From: Chloroflexi bacterium 13_1_40CM_68_21
GTDB taxonomy: Bacteria > Chloroflexota > Limnocylindria > P2-11E
NCBI GenBank assembly: GCA_001917735.1
Contig: MNEO01000019.1
Span: forward strand, 1-14,721
DNA: 14,721 nucleotides
Direction: 5' to 3'
Below the pieces are notes generated by a model, which saw only the letters and a list, made by a program, of their open reading frames with translations, ran no database searches and was not told the DNA's origin. Positions within the stretch are counted from its first letter, which is position 1. Each line of letters starts with the position of its first letter. A program made the translations under genes and the position numbers. Positions 13,185 through 14,721 of this stretch are shown one piece after another.

Positions 13185-14721
13185 ATCTCACCGGATGTCG
13201 CGCGAGCACGCTCCCGCTCGGCCAGCTCGCGCCTCAGGATCTTCCCCGACGCGGTGCGTGGCACTTTCTCGACGAACTCGACCTCGCGCACACGCTTGTA
13301 GTCGGCGATCCGCTCCTTCACGAACGCGATCAGCTCGTCGGCCGTGGCCTGCGCGTTCGGGCGAAGCTGAACGAAGGCCTTCGGGATCTCGCCGGCCTCC
13401 TCATCGCGCTTCCCAATGACACCGGCGTCCGCGACCGCGGGATGCTCGCAGAGCACGGCCTCGACCTCGGCCGGTCCGACGCCGAAGCCCTTGTACTTGA
13501 TGAACTCTTTCTTACGGTCGACGACGAAGACGTACCCGTTCTCGTCCTTCTTGCCGACATCGCCGGTGTGGAACCAGCCGTCGCGGATGACGTCGGCGGT
13601 GTCCTGCGGCTTGTTCCAATACCCGAGCATGACCTGCGGCCCGCGCACGCAGATCTCGCCGACCTCCCCGGTCGCGAGCGTTCTGGTGCCGGCGTCCAGG
13701 TCGACGATCTTGTCGAGAGTCCCGGGCACCGTCGGCCCGATCGACTCGAGGACAGCCGCTTCCACGGGGTTCGAGTGCGTGACCGGCGACGTCTCCGTTA
13801 GGCCGTAGCCCTGGACGATCGGCTTGCCGATGCGCTCGATCATCCGTCTCGCGGGATCGGGCGCGAGCGGCGCCGCGCCGCTGAAGAAGAACCGCACCGC
13901 GGAGAAGTCGTGCTTGGAGACCTCCGGGCTCATCGCGAGGCCGAGCACGATCGGCGGGACGATGAAACAGGCCGTTGCCCGATGGCGCTCGACGAGCGTG
14001 CAGTACTCCGCCATGTCGAACCGGGCCATCACGACCTGCGTCGCGCCGAGACTGATCGAGCCGGCCATGAGCAGGTTCAGCGCGTAGATATGGAAGAAGG
14101 GAAGAACGTTCAGGAAAACGTCGCTCCGGCGGACCGGCACAGCCGCGAAGAACTGCTGCTGGTTGGCGGTGAGGTTCGCATGGGTGAGCATCACGCCCTT
14201 GGGAAAGCCTGTCGTGCCGCTGGTGTAGGGCAGCGCCGCCAGATCTTCCATACCCGTGCGCACCGCAACGGAGCCGGCTTCGGCTGCGAGGTCATCGAAG
14301 CGTTCGACCCCGCTCGGCGCGGACTTTCCGGTGACCGCGAAGGCACGCACGTTTGGGAGGTCACCCCGCACCGCGTCGACCACCGGCGCGAGCGCCTCGT
14401 GGTAGAGCACCGCGGTCGCGCCGGCGTCGTCGACCTGGAAGCGCACCTCACGCTCCTTGGAGAGCGCGTTGATCGGGTTGACCACGCCGCCCGCCTTGAG
14501 AGTGCCGTAGAACGCGAAGACGAACTCGACCGAATTTGGCATGAAGAGCGTGACGCGGTCGCCCTTCTTCACGCCGCGCTTGGCGAGCGCGGCGGCGAGC
14601 CGGTCGGTGGCCGCGTCGAGCTCGGCGTATGTGACGACCCGGTCGCCCAAGAGGAGCGCGGGCTTGATGCCCACTTCGCGCGCGACCTCGCGCAGGCGAT
14701 CCTGAAGACTGATCTCCCGAT
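13181..14721 (-). CDS. Acyl-CoA synthetase (class I adenylate-forming), N-terminus outside window
   Basis: The reverse frame ends at TAG 13183-13181 and is open to the right edge, giving at least 512 residues. A GTG at 14674 could start a 497-residue product, but in-frame sequence before it (SLQDRLREVARE) matches the usual N-terminal helix before KPALLLGDRVVTYAEL, so the true start probably lies beyond 14721. Numbered from that GTG, motifs are TSGTTGFPKG (151-160, ATP phosphate loop), GYGLTETSP (289-297), GYWNKP (351-356), GWFHTGD (366-372), DRKKEFIKYKG (386-396) and SGKILRREL (476-484) with catalytic K478. The enzyme activates a carboxylic acid through acyl-AMP to acyl-CoA. The family is long/medium-chain fatty acid or 4-coumarate-CoA-ligase-like; the acid is not determinable. 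Confidence 0.93.
   Translation of the reverse strand, partial: REISLQDRLREVAREVGIKPALLLGDRVVTYAELDAATDRLAAALAKRGVKKGDRVTLFMPNSVEFVFAFYGTLKAGGVVNPINALSKEREVRFQVDDAGATAVLYHEALAPVVDAVRGDLPNVRAFAVTGKSAPSGVERFDDLAAEAGSVAVRTGMEDLAALPYTSGTTGFPKGVMLTHANLTANQQQFFAAVPVRRSDVFLNVLPFFHIYALNLLMAGSISLGATQVVMARFDMAEYCTLVERHRATACFIVPPIVLGLAMSPEVSKHDFSAVRFFFSGAAPLAPDPARRMIERIGKPIVQGYGLTETSPVTHSNPVEAAVLESIGPTVPGTLDKIVDLDAGTRTLATGEVGEICVRGPQVMLGYWNKPQDTADVIRDGWFHTGDVGKKDENGYVFVVDRKKEFIKYKGFGVGPAEVEAVLCEHPAVADAGVIGKRDEEAGEIPKAFVQLRPNAQATADELIAFVKERIADYKRVREVEFVEKVPRTASGKILRRELAERERARATSGEI

Noticed and set aside
1..14721. tRNA, rRNA, CRISPR array, transposase or phage genes
   Set aside because: No cloverleaf, repeat-spacer pattern or DDE/integrase motif was seen anywhere in the window.

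Overview
The window is a GC-rich, gene-dense bacterial chromosome segment. It holds eleven protein genes in alternating orientation, two of them cut by the window edges. No RNA genes, insertion sequences, phage genes or CRISPR arrays were seen. The gene types point to a Chloroflexota-like lineage or a related GC-rich terrestrial phylum: a repeat-built secreted protein with a Pro/Thr stalk, a stand-alone cyclase-ATPase-TPR protein, and many GTG starts. This placement is inference; no marker gene is present.

Layout. 1-936 (-): the N-terminal 312 residues of an M20 metallopeptidase. 1091-1333 (+): an 80-residue two-helix membrane protein. 1419-1973 (-): a small P-loop protein resembling the core of secretion/pilus ATPases. 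2072-2512 (+): a small exported protein. 2571-5798 (+): a 1075-residue class III nucleotide cyclase / AAA ATPase / TPR signalling protein. 5845-6963 (+): a polytopic membrane protein with conserved-looking His and acidic residues. 6989-8956 (-): a secreted protein with four diverged repeats of about 110 residues, a Pro/Thr linker and an unassigned C-terminal domain. 9128-10372 (+): a Gfo/Idh/MocA oxidoreductase. 12109-10380 (-): two tandem PstS-like lipoproteins without transporter subunits. 12210-13184 (+): an aspartoacylase/succinylglutamate desuccinylase-type zinc hydrolase. 13181-14721 (-): an acyl-CoA synthetase running off the right edge.

The genes do not form one pathway. The only evident same-strand pairs are the two PstS-like genes (14 bp apart) and the cyclase plus membrane protein (46 bp apart). 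Convergent pairs end in strong GC hairpins without U-tracts (1369-1415, 6947-6979) or share a palindromic CTAG stop (13181-13184). Starts fall into two classes. Some have good Shine-Dalgarno sites (5845, 8956, 11234, 12109, 12210). Others lack one but have a -10-like hexamer 8-10 nt upstream (936, 1091, 2571), which suggests leaderless transcripts.

I do not see a clear new multi-gene system. The parts that look least described are the repeat-built secreted protein with its C-terminal domain, the orphan PstS-like pair, the His-rich membrane protein and the shortened P-loop protein.
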